DNA of 64,000 bases from Streptomyces griseoloalbus (GCA_014650015.1 BMUD01000003.1:248001-312000), one strand, 5' to 3'; shown: positions 45,821-56,711, numbered from the stretch's first letter. Notes: generated by a model from the sequence alone, not told the origin. A program made the numbers and translations.

Positions 45821-45836
45821 GTCGGCATTGTCGAAC
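45821..45836. promoter_or_regulatory. Candidate GylR operator upstream of glpF
   Basis: gtcggcattgtcgaac keeps the core of the gylR palindrome (cggca-n-tg-n-cgaac). It lies 20 bp upstream of tagagt (45856), a plausible -10 element, and about 130 bp before glpF. The 338-bp gylR-glpF gap contains no other gene. Confidence 0.5.
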
Positions 45837-45962
45837 ACTTACCGGCAATACGCGTTAGAGTGTGACAACGCCAAGGGCCGGCATCGCTCTCACCCCTGAG
45901 GGCGCCAATCCCCGGTGGGACCCGGGGGTCGGCTCCCTGGACGAAGGACAAAGGAGTCGCGG

Positions 45963-46757
45963 GTGTCCAGCTCCGACATCTTCATCGGCGAGACCATCGG
46001 TACCGCCATACTCATCCTGCTCGGCGGCGGCGTCTGTGCCGCCGTGACGCTGAAGGCCTCCAAGGCCCGTAACGCCGGTTGGCTCGCCATCGCCTTCGGG
46101 TGGGGCTTCGCCGTCATGACGGCGGTGTACATCGCGGGGCCGCTCTCGGGCGCCCACCTCAACCCGGCCGTGACCGTGGCGCTCGCCGTCAAGGACGGCG
46201 AGTGGAGCAACGTTCCGGTCTACTTCGCCGGAGAGTTCCTCGGCGCGATGATCGGTGCGGCTCTGGTCTGGGTCGCCTACTACGGCCAGTTCCAGGCGCA
46301 CCTCACCGACAGGGAGATCGTCGGCGGTCCGGGCGCGCAGACCACCACCGCCAAGGCGGTCGAGGCGCAGGAGAAGGGCGCGGGCCCCGTCCTCGGCATC
46401 TTCTCCACCGGCCCGGAGATCCGGCACACGGCGCAGAACCTCGCCACGGAGATCATCGGCACCTTCGTGCTGCTGCTCGCCATCCTCACCCAGGGCCTGA
46501 ACGACGCGGGCAACGGCCTGGGCGTGCTGGGCGGTCTGATCACGGCGCTCGTGGTCGTCTCGATCGGTCTGTCGCTGGGCGGCCCGACCGGGTACGCCAT
46601 CAACCCGGCCCGTGACCTCGGCCCGCGCGTCGTGCACGCGCTGCTGCCGCTGCCCAACAAGGGCGGCTCCGACTGGTCCTACGCCTGGATCCCGGTGGTC
46701 GGTCCGCTGATCGGCGGCGCCCTCGCGGCCGGCCTCTACAACGTCGCCTTCGCGTAG
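45963..46757 (+). CDS. glpF: Glycerol facilitator GlpF (aquaglyceroporin)
   Basis: A 264-residue MIP-family channel. Two pore half-helices carry the motifs '[12 protein letters not shown]' and '[13 protein letters not shown]'. The Asp after the second NPA-type motif and small neighbouring residues mark a glycerol rather than water channel. Six membrane helices are present, with an unusual charged loop in the middle ('[14 protein letters not shown]'). GTG 45963 follows 'aaggag'. First gene of the glycerol operon. Confidence 0.95.
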   Translation: MSSSDIFIGETIGTAILILLGGGVCAAVTLKASKARNAGWLAIAFGWGFAVMTAVYIAGPLSGAHLNPAVTVALAVKDGEWSNVPVYFAGEFLGAMIGAALVWVAYYGQFQAHLTDREIVGGPGAQTTTAKAVEAQEKGAGPVLGIFSTGPEIRHTAQNLATEIIGTFVLLLAILTQGLNDAGNGLGVLGGLITALVVVSIGLSLGGPTGYAINPARDLGPRVVHALLPLPNKGGSDWSYAWIPVVGPLIGGALAAGLYNVAFA

Positions 46758-46842
46758 AGGTGACCAGGTCGCCTCGAACGCCGAGAGTTGTAGAAGCGCC
46801 GTACGTACAGCCCCGTAACCAAGGAACACCCAGGAGCCCACA

Positions 46843-48381
<1,539 letters not shown>

Positions 48382-48389
48382 GAACCGCG

Positions 48390-50006
48390 ATGACCACTCA
48401 GTCCGCCCTGCAGTCCGTGCCTGCCCTGGGGACGCACCCGGCCTCCGGCTCGAACCCGAGCCGGGCCGAGACCCGGGAGCAGCTCTCCAAGGCGTCGTAC
48501 GACCTTCTCGTGATCGGCGGCGGCATCCTGGGCATCTCCACCGCCTGGCACGCCGCGCAGTCCGGCCTCAGGGTGGCTCTGGTGGACGCCGGTGACTGGG
48601 CCGGCGCCACCTCCTCCGCCTCCTCCAAGCTGCTCCACGGCGGCCTGCGGTACCTGCAGACCGGCGCGGTGAAGCTGGTGGCGGAGAACCACTTCGAGCG
48701 CCGCGCGGTCTCCCGCCAGGTCGCCCCCCACCTGGCGAACCCGCTCACGTTCTACCTCCCCGTGTACAAGGGCGGGCCGCACGGCGCGGCGAAGCTCGGG
48801 GCCGGTGTCTTCGCGTACTCGGCGCTGTCGGCCTTCGGCGACGGCGTCGGGCACCTGCTCTCCCCCGCCAAGGCCGCGCAGGACGTGCCGGAACTGCGCA
48901 CGGAGAACCTCAAGGCCGTGGCCGTGTACGGCGACGACCAGATGAACGACGCGCGCATGGCGCTGATGACGGTCCGCGCGGCGGCCGAGTCGGGCGCGGT
49001 CGTCCTCAACCACGCCGAGGTCACCGGCCTGCGCTTCACCAAGGGCCGGGTCACCGGCGCCGAGCTGCGCGACCGGCTCTCGGGCGACGAGTTCGGCGTG
49101 AACGCCCGGCTGGTGCTCAACGCGACCGGGCCGTGGGTCGACCACCTGCGCCGTCTGGAGGACCCCGATGCCGCGCCGTCCATCCGGCTGTCGAAGGGCG
49201 CGCATCTGGTCCTGAAGCGGACCTCCCCCTGGAAGGCCGCGCTGGCCACGCCGATCGACAAGTACCGGATCACCTTCGCCCTCCCCTGGGAGGACATGCT
49301 GTTGCTCGGCACGACCGACGAGGAGTACGAGGGCGACCCGGCGGACGTCGCGGTCAACGACGACGACATATCCCAGATCCTCGACGAGGCCGCGTTCTCC
49401 ATCCGCGACCAGCAGCTCGACCGCGATCTGATCACGTACGCGTTCGCGGGTCTGCGGGTGCTGCCGGGCGGGCCCGGGGACACGGCCAAGGCCAAGCGCG
49501 AGACGGTCGTGACCGAGGGCCGGGGCGGGATGCTGTCCGTCGCGGGCGGCAAGTGGACCACGTTCCGGCACATCGGCCGTACGGTGATGCAGAAGCTCCA
49601 GGCGCTGCCGGGGCACCCGCTGGGCGACGACTTCGAGCCGGTCTCAGCGCTGCCGAAGAAGCTGCCGCTGCCGGGTGTCGCCAACCCGCGCGCGGTCGCC
49701 CACCGGCTGCTGGTCGACGGTCCGGCGCCCGGCCCGCGGATGGCGGCGGACACCGCCAGGCACCTGGCCACCCACTACGGCTCGCTGGCCTTCGACATCG
49801 CCCGCATGGCCAACGACGACCCGGCGCTCGCCCAGCGCGTCCACCCGGACGCCCCGGAGATCTGGGCGCAGGTCGTCTGGGCCCGGGACCACGAGTGGGC
49901 CGAGACCGCGGACGACGTGCTGCGCCGCCGCACCACCCTGACGATCCGGGGTCTGGCCACGGACGAGATCCGCGCCCGCGTCCAGGACCTGCTCGACAAG
50001 AAGTGA
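48390..50006 (+). CDS. glpD: Aerobic glycerol-3-phosphate dehydrogenase GlpD
   Basis: A 538-residue FAD enzyme at the membrane face oxidising glycerol-3-phosphate to dihydroxyacetone phosphate. The FAD loop 'LLVIGGGILGISTAWHAAQS' begins near residue 36 after a low-complexity leader. 'SASSKLLHGGLRYLQTG' and 'FAGLRVLPGG' with 'SVAGGKWTTFRHIGRTV' are family blocks. ATG 48390 lies 8 bp after the glpK stop, with 'gaggag' at the glpK 3' end as ribosome site. Confidence 0.96.
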   Translation: MTTQSALQSVPALGTHPASGSNPSRAETREQLSKASYDLLVIGGGILGISTAWHAAQSGLRVALVDAGDWAGATSSASSKLLHGGLRYLQTGAVKLVAENHFERRAVSRQVAPHLANPLTFYLPVYKGGPHGAAKLGAGVFAYSALSAFGDGVGHLLSPAKAAQDVPELRTENLKAVAVYGDDQMNDARMALMTVRAAAESGAVVLNHAEVTGLRFTKGRVTGAELRDRLSGDEFGVNARLVLNATGPWVDHLRRLEDPDAAPSIRLSKGAHLVLKRTSPWKAALATPIDKYRITFALPWEDMLLLGTTDEEYEGDPADVAVNDDDISQILDEAAFSIRDQQLDRDLITYAFAGLRVLPGGPGDTAKAKRETVVTEGRGGMLSVAGGKWTTFRHIGRTVMQKLQALPGHPLGDDFEPVSALPKKLPLPGVANPRAVAHRLLVDGPAPGPRMAADTARHLATHYGSLAFDIARMANDDPALAQRVHPDAPEIWAQVVWARDHEWAETADDVLRRRTTLTIRGLATDEIRARVQDLLDKK

Positions 50007-50051
50007 CCGAGGGTCCCCCGGCTCCTGCGTACCGGAGCCGGTGGGGGAAGA

Positions 50052-50085
50052 GGGGCGACTCCGCGCCGACGGAGCCGCCCCTTTT
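50052..50085 (+). terminator. Intrinsic terminator of the glycerol operon
   Basis: ggggcgactccg pairs with cggagccgcccc (one mismatch) around cgccga, followed directly by ttttc, 45 bp after glpD. Confidence 0.85.
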
Positions 50086-50174
50086 CTCCTGGTGTCCGCA
50101 GACCGACCACGGCACCCGGTCGGGCCGAGCCGATCCGGCTGACCTGCGCAGGCCCGCATAATGAGCGGGATACA

Positions 50175-50186
50175 TCGGACGTCCGA
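50175..50186. promoter_or_regulatory. Palindrome before the FadR-type regulator
   Basis: tcggacgtccga is a perfect 12-bp palindrome just before the ribosome site of the regulator gene, a classic position for autorepression. Inference only. Confidence 0.4.
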
Positions 50187-50201
50187 GCCAGGAGGCCGGT
50201 C

Positions 50202-50873
50202 ATGGCAGTCACCGACGAGGCGATCGAGAAGATCAAGACAATGATCGTCTCCGGCGCGCTGCGTCCCGGCGCCCGGCTGCCCAAGGAGAGCGAGCTCGCC
50301 GCCGAGCTGGGGCTGTCCCGCAACTCCCTGCGCGAGGCGGTGCGGGCGCTGTCGCTGATCCGCATCCTGGACGTGCGGCAGGGCGACGGCACCTACGTCA
50401 CCAGTCTCGACCCGCAACTCCTGCTGGAGGCGGTGAGTTTCGTGGTCGACTTCCACCGCGACGACACGGTCCTGGAGTTCCTCGCCGTACGCCGCATCCT
50501 GGAGCCGGCCGCGACGGCCCTCGCGGCGACCCGTATCGACGAGGAGCAACTGGACGCGCTGACGGAGCAGTTGGACGCGCTCGGCGAGCAGCCGTCGGTG
50601 GAGGACCTGGTCGCCGCGGACCTGGACTTCCACCGGGGCATCGTGCGCAGCTCCGGCAACTCCGTGCTGTGTTCCCTGCTGGACGGTCTGTCAGGCCCCA
50701 CCACCCGGGCCCGTATCTGGCGCGGCCTGACCCAGGAGGACGCGGTCGTGCGCACCCTGCGCGAGCACCGGGCCATCCTCGCCGCCCTGCGGGACCGGGA
50801 CGCCGAGGCGGCGCGGTCCTGGGCGACGGTGCACATCGCGAGCGTGGAACAGTGGCTGCGCTCCACACTGTGA
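50202..50873 (+). CDS. GntR-family (FadR/VanR-type) transcriptional regulator
   Basis: A 223-residue regulator. The GntR winged helix reads 'IKTMIVSGALRPGARLPKES' and 'ELGLSRNSLREAVRALSLIR'. The all-helical FCD effector domain has 'EFLAVRRILEPAATALAA', metal-type residues in 'DLDFHRGIVRSSGNSVLCSL' and 'REHRAILAALRDRDAEAA'. ATG 50202 follows 'aggaggccggtc'. It follows the glycerol operon terminator, so it is independently transcribed; its targets are unknown, perhaps a carboxylate or sugar-acid pathway elsewhere. Confidence 0.92.
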   Translation: MAVTDEAIEKIKTMIVSGALRPGARLPKESELAAELGLSRNSLREAVRALSLIRILDVRQGDGTYVTSLDPQLLLEAVSFVVDFHRDDTVLEFLAVRRILEPAATALAATRIDEEQLDALTEQLDALGEQPSVEDLVAADLDFHRGIVRSSGNSVLCSLLDGLSGPTTRARIWRGLTQEDAVVRTLREHRAILAALRDRDAEAARSWATVHIASVEQWLRSTL

Positions 50874-51036
50874 ACGGTGCGTTCCGCCCCGGGTGCTCCG
50901 CGATCACCGAGGGGTGTTCGACGGTGCCCGACGGGGCAGTGATGGGGGCACTCCCCTTGTGAGGGGGCTGCGGGCGCCCCGCGGGCACGCCGTAAGGTTG
51001 GGGCGTACGCGAGGGCACGTCGGAAGGAGGCGCTGG

Positions 51037-52053
51037 GTGATCGAGCTCGAGGGGGTTCCCGAGCTGATCGACCCGGTCATGGTGGCCGCGTTCGAGGGCT
51101 GGAACGATGCCGGTGACGCCGCCTCCACCGCGGTCGCGCATCTGGACAGGGAGTGGAAGGGCGAGGTGTTCGCGGCGCTGGACGCCGAGGACTACTACGA
51201 CTTCCAGGTGAACCGCCCCACGGTGTTCATGGACGGCGGGGTCCGCAAGATCACCTGGCCGACGACGCGGTTGTCGGTGGTCCGGGTCGGCGGCGACAAG
51301 CCGCGTGACCTGGTGCTGGTGCGCGGCATCGAACCGTCCATGCGGTGGCGCTCGTTCTGCAACGAGATCCTCGGCTTCGCGCACGAACTCGGTGTGGAAC
51401 TGGTGGTCGTGCTGGGCGCGCTGCTCGGTGACACCCCGCACACCCGTCCGGTACCGATCAGCGGCACCACGTCCGACCCGGACCTGGCCCGTCGCATGGA
51501 TCTGGAGGAGACCAAGTACGAGGGGCCCACGGGCATCGTCGGCATCCTCCAGGAGGCGTGCACGCACGCCGGTGTCCCGGCGGTGTCGCTCTGGGCGGCG
51601 GTGCCGCACTACGTGTCGCAGCCGCCCAACCCGAAGGCCACGCTGGCCCTCCTGAACCGGCTGGAGGACCTGATCGACGTGCGCATCCCGCTGGGCGAGC
51701 TGCCCGAGGACGCGCGTGCCTGGCAGCTGGGTGTGGACCAACTGGCCGCGGAGGACAGCGAGGTGGCCGAGTACGTCCAGACGCTGGAGGAGGCCCGGGA
51801 CACCGCCGAGCTGCCGGAGGCGTCGGGCGAGGCGATCGCCCGCGAGTTCGAGCGGTATCTGCGGCGCCGTGACGGCGCGTCGGGGCCGCCCGGCGGGCAC
51901 GCCACGGCCGACGGCTCGGACGGTACGCCGTTTCGGCGGGACACTCCGGGCGGTCGCTCCCGTCCGCCGAAGCCACCGAAGCCGGAGGCGGAGACGGAGA
52001 CGGACACCGATACGGGCAAGGGCACGGACGGCGAGGAATCGTCGGAGGACTGA
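51037..52053 (+). CDS. PAC2-family protein
   Basis: A 338-residue protein of the PAC2 (proteasome assembly chaperone-like) family, which is widespread in actinobacteria and of unclear function. Core motifs are 'MVAAFEGWNDAGDAASTAVA', 'LDAEDYYDFQVNRPTV' and 'LVLVRGIEPSMRWRSFCNEI'. The C-terminal 55 residues are disordered and Pro/Glu/Thr-rich. GTG 51037 follows 'ggaaggagg'. Its presence with a proteasome locus 20 kb away is interesting, but bacterial PAC2 proteins are not proven proteasome chaperones. Confidence 0.9.
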   Translation: MIELEGVPELIDPVMVAAFEGWNDAGDAASTAVAHLDREWKGEVFAALDAEDYYDFQVNRPTVFMDGGVRKITWPTTRLSVVRVGGDKPRDLVLVRGIEPSMRWRSFCNEILGFAHELGVELVVVLGALLGDTPHTRPVPISGTTSDPDLARRMDLEETKYEGPTGIVGILQEACTHAGVPAVSLWAAVPHYVSQPPNPKATLALLNRLEDLIDVRIPLGELPEDARAWQLGVDQLAAEDSEVAEYVQTLEEARDTAELPEASGEAIAREFERYLRRRDGASGPPGGHATADGSDGTPFRRDTPGGRSRPPKPPKPEAETETDTDTGKGTDGEESSED

Positions 52054-52060
52054 ACGGGAC

Positions 52061-52120
52061 CGCGCACACGAAGAAGGGGCGTACCGTCCTCGGACGGTAC
52101 GCCCCTTCTTCGTGTGCGCG
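52061..52120. terminator. Bidirectional terminator, 29-bp perfect stem
   Basis: Arms 52061-52089 and 52092-52120 are exact complements with only tc between. Each arm contains gaagaaggggcgtaccgtcc or its complement. It lies between the converging PAC2 and mshC genes and supplies T-rich tracts inside the stem for both directions. Confidence 0.88.
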
Positions 52121-52144
52121 GCCGGTCACGGCGTGCGCCACCGG

Positions 52145-53374
52145 TCACAGCGCGACGCCGAGCAGGGCGTCCACCGCGCGGGAGACGACACCGGGCGCGC
52201 CGGTGTCCGTGCCGCCGCTCTCCTCCTGGAGCACGGCCCAGCGGTCGACGGCCGCCAGGGCGGCCGGGGCGTCCAGGTCGCTCGCGAGCGCCTCGCGGAT
52301 CTCCTCGACCAGCGTCTCGGCGGGCGGGCCGTCGGGGCGGGAGACCGCGGCACGCCAGTGGTCCAGGCGGGTCACGGCGTCCTGGAGGACCTGATCGGTC
52401 CACTCCCAGTCGGCGCGGTAGTGATGGGCGAGCAGCGCCAGCCGGATCGCCGCCGGGTCCACGCCGTCGCGCCGCAGCGCGGACACGAAGACCAGGTTGC
52501 CCTTGGACTTGGACATCTTCTCGCCGTGCAGGGCGACCATGCCGGCGTGGACGTACGCCTTGGCCATGGGGAACTCGCCGGTGAGTACCTGGGCGTGCGA
52601 GGCACCCATCTCATGGTGGGGGAAGACGAGGTCGGAGCCGCCGCCCTGGACGTCGAAGCCCATGCCGAGGTGGTCGAGGGCGATGGCCACGCACTCGATG
52701 TGCCAGCCGGGCCGGCCCCGGCCCAGCGAGCCGCCGTCCCAGCTCGGCTCGCCCTCACGGGCGGCCATCCAGAGCATCGGGTCGACCGGGTTCTTCTTGC
52801 CCGGACGTTCCGGGTCGCCGCCGCGCTCGGCGGACAGCAGCCGCATCGCGGCGGCGTCGAGGTGGGAGACCTGGCCGAAGTGCGGGTCGGACTCGACGGA
52901 GAAGTAGATGTCGCCGTCCACCTCGTAGGCCGCGCCGAGATCACGCAGCCGCTCGACGAGCGGGACGATGCCGGGTATCGCCTCCACGGCGCCTATGTAG
53001 TGCCGGGGCGGCAGCATCCGCAGGGCGGTCATGTCCTCGCGGAAGAGCGCGGTCTCCTGCTCCGCCAGCGCGGCCCAGTCCAGGCCGTCCCGGTCGGCCC
53101 GCTCCAGCAGCGGGTCGTCGACATCCGTGACGTTCTGGACGTAGTGCACCTGCCGCTTCGTGTCGAGCCACACGCGCTGCACGAGGTCGAACGCGTTGTA
53201 CGTCGCCGCATGTCCGATGTGGGTGGCGTCGTACGGCGTGATGCCGCAGACGTAGATACGGGCGACGGGACCGGGGTCGAGGACGATCGGGCCCCCGGTC
53301 GCGGTGTCGTGAATCCTCAGGTCGCGGCCCTGACCGGGCAGGGCGGGGACCTCGGAAGCGGGCCAGGCATGCAT
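52145..53374 (-). CDS. mshC: Mycothiol ligase MshC
   Basis: A 409-residue cysteinyl-tRNA-synthetase-like ligase joining cysteine to glucosaminyl-inositol in mycothiol synthesis. The HIGH motif is in '[20 protein letters not shown]', whose Cys helps bind zinc, and KMSKS is in '[15 protein letters not shown]'. It lacks the tRNA-binding C-terminal domain of CysS, and its length matches MshC. Co-directional with three companion genes upstream. Confidence 0.96.
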   Translation of the reverse strand: MHAWPASEVPALPGQGRDLRIHDTATGGPIVLDPGPVARIYVCGITPYDATHIGHAATYNAFDLVQRVWLDTKRQVHYVQNVTDVDDPLLERADRDGLDWAALAEQETALFREDMTALRMLPPRHYIGAVEAIPGIVPLVERLRDLGAAYEVDGDIYFSVESDPHFGQVSHLDAAAMRLLSAERGGDPERPGKKNPVDPMLWMAAREGEPSWDGGSLGRGRPGWHIECVAIALDHLGMGFDVQGGGSDLVFPHHEMGASHAQVLTGEFPMAKAYVHAGMVALHGEKMSKSKGNLVFVSALRRDGVDPAAIRLALLAHHYRADWEWTDQVLQDAVTRLDHWRAAVSRPDGPPAETLVEEIREALASDLDAPAALAAVDRWAVLQEESGGTDTGAPGVVSRAVDALLGVAL

Positions 53375-53478
53375 GCCCTGAGCCTAACCGGACCGCGGTT
53401 CCAGATACGAACCGGAGCGGCCCGGATGACCGGGAAGGCACCCTTGCGCTGGGCCGCCCGACGTGCTATGCGCCTCGG

Positions 53479-54312
53479 TCAGACCGGCGGCCACGGAATG
53501 GCGGGCCATTCCCCGCCGGGCTCCGGGTGGACGCCGGAGGTGAGCAACGCCTCGACGCGCGCACGCGTGGCGTCGATCTCCGCGGGGGTGATCAGGGGCG
53601 TCAGGACGGTGCTGAGGGGGCCGGCGTCCGTGAGGGCCTTTCGGAGGCCCTTGAGGACGCCGAGCGCCTCCTCGGTCAGCGGCTCCCCCGCCCAGCCCCA
53701 CAGCAGCGTGCGCAGCTTGTCCTCGACGTTGAAGGTGACGCCGTGGTCGATGCCGTACAGCAGGCCGTCCGCGGTGGGCAGCAGATGCCCGCCCTTGCGG
53801 TCGGCGTTGTTGATCACCGCGTCGAGCACGGCGACCCGGCGCAGCCGTTCGTCGTCGGCGTGCACGAGCAGGGCGGTACGGCCCTCGCCGACCTCCGCGA
53901 AGCCGATCGCCTTCCAGCCCGGCTCGGGCTCCTCGGCGTCCACCAGCGCGAGGAGTTCCGCGCCGGGCGCCGTCTCGATCCACAGCTGGCACATGCCCTC
54001 GCCGTACGGGCCGTCCCGCAGCACGGTGGGCGGCACCAGCCCCCACCCGGTCGCCCGGGAGACCTCGTACGCCGCGACCTCGCGCCCGGCGAGCGTCCCG
54101 TCGGGGAAGTCCCACAGGGGCCGCTCCCCGGCGACCGGCTTGTAGACGCACGCGGCCTCGCGGTCCTCGTACGTCACGGTGCAGTACAGCGCGGCGTTCG
54201 ACGCCTCACGGATGCGTCCGCGCACGGTCAGCTCGCCCTCGGCGAGCAGCACGGCGGCGGCCGGGTCGGCGGTCGTCACGCTCCGCGGCGGTATCCGTTC
54301 TGGCGCGGACAT
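53479..54312 (-). CDS. SCO1664-family protein, PI3/4-kinase-like fold
   Basis: A 277-residue protein of the actinobacterial family named after SCO1664. Kinase-like features are the ATP-site Lys in 'ACVYKPVAGERPLWDFPDG', 'DAVINNADRKGGHLLPT' that resembles the catalytic DRxxxN/H loop of HipA and PI4-kinases, and 'YGIDHGVTF' as the metal-binding Asp. The substrate is unknown. ATG 54312 follows 'ggaagga' and overlaps the DUF3090 gene by 37 nt. The conserved link with mshC suggests a role near thiol or inositol metabolism. Confidence 0.9.
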   Translation of the reverse strand: MSAPERIPPRSVTTADPAAAVLLAEGELTVRGRIREASNAALYCTVTYEDREAACVYKPVAGERPLWDFPDGTLAGREVAAYEVSRATGWGLVPPTVLRDGPYGEGMCQLWIETAPGAELLALVDAEEPEPGWKAIGFAEVGEGRTALLVHADDERLRRVAVLDAVINNADRKGGHLLPTADGLLYGIDHGVTFNVEDKLRTLLWGWAGEPLTEEALGVLKGLRKALTDAGPLSTVLTPLITPAEIDATRARVEALLTSGVHPEPGGEWPAIPWPPV

Positions 54313-54866
54313 ACGTGTCCTTCCGGGTCGAGCGGGAGGCTGCACAGTGGGCACGGCGGCCGCCCGGCGTTGACGACATCGAGGGCGCGCTTGGCGAAGG
54401 CCCGGGCCTGCGCGCCGGTGAGGCGGACGCGGAGCATCGGCGGCCCGTTCTCCTCGTCCTGCAGCAGCTGCTCCTCGGCCTCGGCGAGGTCCTCCTCGGA
54501 GTCGGCGTCCAGTTCGACGAGGGCCTGCGCCTCGACGATCATGCGCTGCTCCTCGCCGTCCCAGGCGAGCGCCATGGTGCCGACGCGGAACTCCTCCTCG
54601 ACGGGGGTGTCCAGCGGGGCGGTGTCATGGATCTCGGTCGGTGCCATGGCGGGCACCGCGGCGCTGCCGCCGCTGCGGCGTACGACCTCGTCGAGCAGTT
54701 CGTCCATCCGCTCGGCGAGCGCCGCGACCTGGGTCTTCTCCAGGGCCACGCTGGTCACCCGGGAGCCGGCGGAGGCCTGGAGGAAGAACGTACGGCGCCC
54801 TGGCAGCCCGACCGTACCGGCCACGAAACGTTCCGGTTGGTCGTAGAGGAACACCTGACGGGACAC
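54276..54866 (-). CDS. DUF3090 family protein
   Basis: A 196-residue protein of unknown function found only in actinobacteria. It starts 'VSRQVFLYDQPERFVAGTVG' and ends with a treble-clef-like Cys cluster, 'CPLCSLPLDPEGHVCPRQNG' (two CxxC-type pairs), probably binding zinc. An acidic helix 'ELDADSEEDLAEAEEQLLQD' lies before it. GTG 54866 after 'ggagacaggac'. Middle gene of the conserved triplet that accompanies mshC. Confidence 0.9.
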   Translation of the reverse strand: MSRQVFLYDQPERFVAGTVGLPGRRTFFLQASAGSRVTSVALEKTQVAALAERMDELLDEVVRRSGGSAAVPAMAPTEIHDTAPLDTPVEEEFRVGTMALAWDGEEQRMIVEAQALVELDADSEEDLAEAEEQLLQDEENGPPMLRVRLTGAQARAFAKRALDVVNAGRPPCPLCSLPLDPEGHVCPRQNGYRRGA

Positions 54867-54954
54867 GTCCTGTCTCCATTGAGAGTTGTGGGAACGGGAG
54901 GCTGTTCGAAACGGGAGCGCAACTGCGATCGCTTCACCCTACTGCGGCCGACGA

Positions 54955-55641
54955 TCACGGTGCGCCCGCGTCGCCCCCGACCGTGGCGTCGTCGGCCGGC
55001 GGTTCCTCGCGCGGCGCCAGGGACGTGAAGTCGCCGGTGTCGCCGAGACGGACGAGAAAGGGCCGCAGCCGTGTGTAACGGATCGCGGTGATGGAACACG
55101 GTTCAACGGCAATCCGCTGGAAGAGGTCGAGATGAAGTCCGAGTGCGTCCGCGACGAGAGACTTGATGATGTCGCCGTGCGAACACATGAGATAGACGGC
55201 GTCGGCACCGTGATCGCGCTCCACGCGCGCGTTCCACTCACGCACCGCCTCGGCGGCGCGAGTCTGCATCGCGCGCATGGACTCCCCGCCGGGGAACGCC
55301 GCCGCCGACGGGTGCGCCTGCACCACCTGCATCAGGGGCTCGTCCTGGAGTTCGGCGAGTTTGCGGCCCGACCAGTCGCCGTAGTGGCACTCGCCGATGC
55401 GGTCGTCGGTGTGGACGGTGAGGCCGGGCCGGGCGTCCAGCAGCGGCCGGAGCGTCTCCTGGCAGCGCTGGAGCGGGCTGGTGACGATCTCGGAGAGCGG
55501 CAGCTCGGCGAGCCGCCCGGGCAGTGCGGCGGCCTGCGCGGCCCCGCGGTCGTCGAGGGCGACGCCGGGCGTCCAGCCGGCGAGCAGTCCCTCGGTGTTG
55601 GCGGTGGAGCGTCCGTGCCGGACCAGGAGCAACGTTGGCAT
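54955..55641 (-). CDS. Histidine phosphatase (phosphomutase-like) of the mshC cluster
   Basis: A 228-residue member of the histidine phosphatase superfamily. The phosphohistidine is in 'TLLLVRHGRSTANTEG', the acid in 'IGECHYGDWSGRKLAEL', and the second His in 'YLMCSHGDIIKSLVADALGL'. The mycobacterial relative is annotated only as a putative phosphomutase. ATG 55641 is used; an upstream in-frame start adds 8 unconserved residues. It starts the four-gene minus-strand run phosphatase, DUF3090, SCO1664-family, mshC. Confidence 0.9.
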   Translation of the reverse strand: MPTLLLVRHGRSTANTEGLLAGWTPGVALDDRGAAQAAALPGRLAELPLSEIVTSPLQRCQETLRPLLDARPGLTVHTDDRIGECHYGDWSGRKLAELQDEPLMQVVQAHPSAAAFPGGESMRAMQTRAAEAVREWNARVERDHGADAVYLMCSHGDIIKSLVADALGLHLDLFQRIAVEPCSITAIRYTRLRPFLVRLGDTGDFTSLAPREEPPADDATVGGDAGAP

Positions 55642-55703
55642 GCCGCCCAGGGTAGGCGCACGCACGCGTGCGGTGTCCGTCGTATGGAGGGAGAGGGCTC
55701 TTC

Positions 55704-56699
55704 GTGATCGTCGACTGTGCCATCTACCGGGAGGGCCGGCGGTCGGAGGGGCCCGAGGACTTCTCCGACGCGCTGGACGAGGCGCGATCGGCGGGAGGGT
55801 TCGTCTGGATCGGGCTGCACGAGCCGACGGCGGACGAGTTCGACCTGGTCTCGCAGGAGTTCTCCCTGCACCCGCTGGCGGTCGAGGACGCCCTCAAAGC
55901 CCATCAGCGGCCCAAACTGGAGGTGTACGACGACTCCCTCTTCCTGGTCCTCAAACCGGTCGTGTACGAGCCGCGGAGCGACACCGTCTCCTCCGGGGAG
56001 ATCATGATCTTCCTCGGTGACTCGTTCGCGGTGACCGTACGGCACGGCGAGGGCGCTCCGCTCAAGGCCGTACGGAGCCGGCTGGAGCGGGAGCCGGAGC
56101 TGCTCGGCAAGGGGCCGACGGCGGTGATGTACGCGGTCGCCGACGCCGTCGTCGACCACTACCTCGACGTGGCGACCGAGCTGCAGACCGACCTGGAGGA
56201 ACTGGAGGCCGAGGTGTTCTCCCCCGACGGGGGCGGTTCCCGGCACACCGCGTCACGCATCTACAACTTCAAGCGGCAGATCCTGGAGTTCCGGCGGGCG
56301 ACCGGGCCGCTGGCGATGCCGATGACGCGGCTCGCGGGTGTGGGCACGTTCGGGGCGGGGGTGCCGTTCGTGGAGGACAGGGCACGGCCCTTCTTCCGCG
56401 ACGTGCACGATCACCTCACCCGTGTGAACGAGTCCGTCGAGGGGCTCGACCGGCTGGTTTCGGACATCCTCTCGGCTCATCTGGCCCAGATGAGCGTGCG
56501 GCAGAACGACGACATGCGGAAGATCTCCGCGTGGGCTGCCATGGCCGCGGTCCCCACGATGATCGCGGGGATCTACGGCATGAACTTCGAGCACATGCCG
56601 GAGCTGCGGTGGGGGTGGTCGTATCCGGTGGTGATCGTGGTGATGGCCCTCCTGGAGGTGTTGCTGTACCGGTTGTTCAAGCGGCGGGGGTGGTTGTAG
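55704..56699 (+). CDS. corA: CorA-family magnesium/cobalt transporter
   Basis: A 331-residue divalent-cation channel. The long cytoplasmic funnel includes 'SLHPLAVEDALKAHQRPKLE'; the two membrane helices at the C-terminus flank the selectivity motif 'GIYGMNFEHMPEL'. A basic tail 'YRLFKRRGWL' closes it. GTG 55704 after 'ggagagggctcttc'. Divergent from the histidine phosphatase gene with a 62-bp gap; its 3' end is 12 bp from the converging ferritin-like gene. Confidence 0.95.
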   Translation: MIVDCAIYREGRRSEGPEDFSDALDEARSAGGFVWIGLHEPTADEFDLVSQEFSLHPLAVEDALKAHQRPKLEVYDDSLFLVLKPVVYEPRSDTVSSGEIMIFLGDSFAVTVRHGEGAPLKAVRSRLEREPELLGKGPTAVMYAVADAVVDHYLDVATELQTDLEELEAEVFSPDGGGSRHTASRIYNFKRQILEFRRATGPLAMPMTRLAGVGTFGAGVPFVEDRARPFFRDVHDHLTRVNESVEGLDRLVSDILSAHLAQMSVRQNDDMRKISAWAAMAAVPTMIAGIYGMNFEHMPELRWGWSYPVVIVVMALLEVLLYRLFKRRGWL

Positions 56700-56711
56700 G
56701 CGTGGTCGTGG

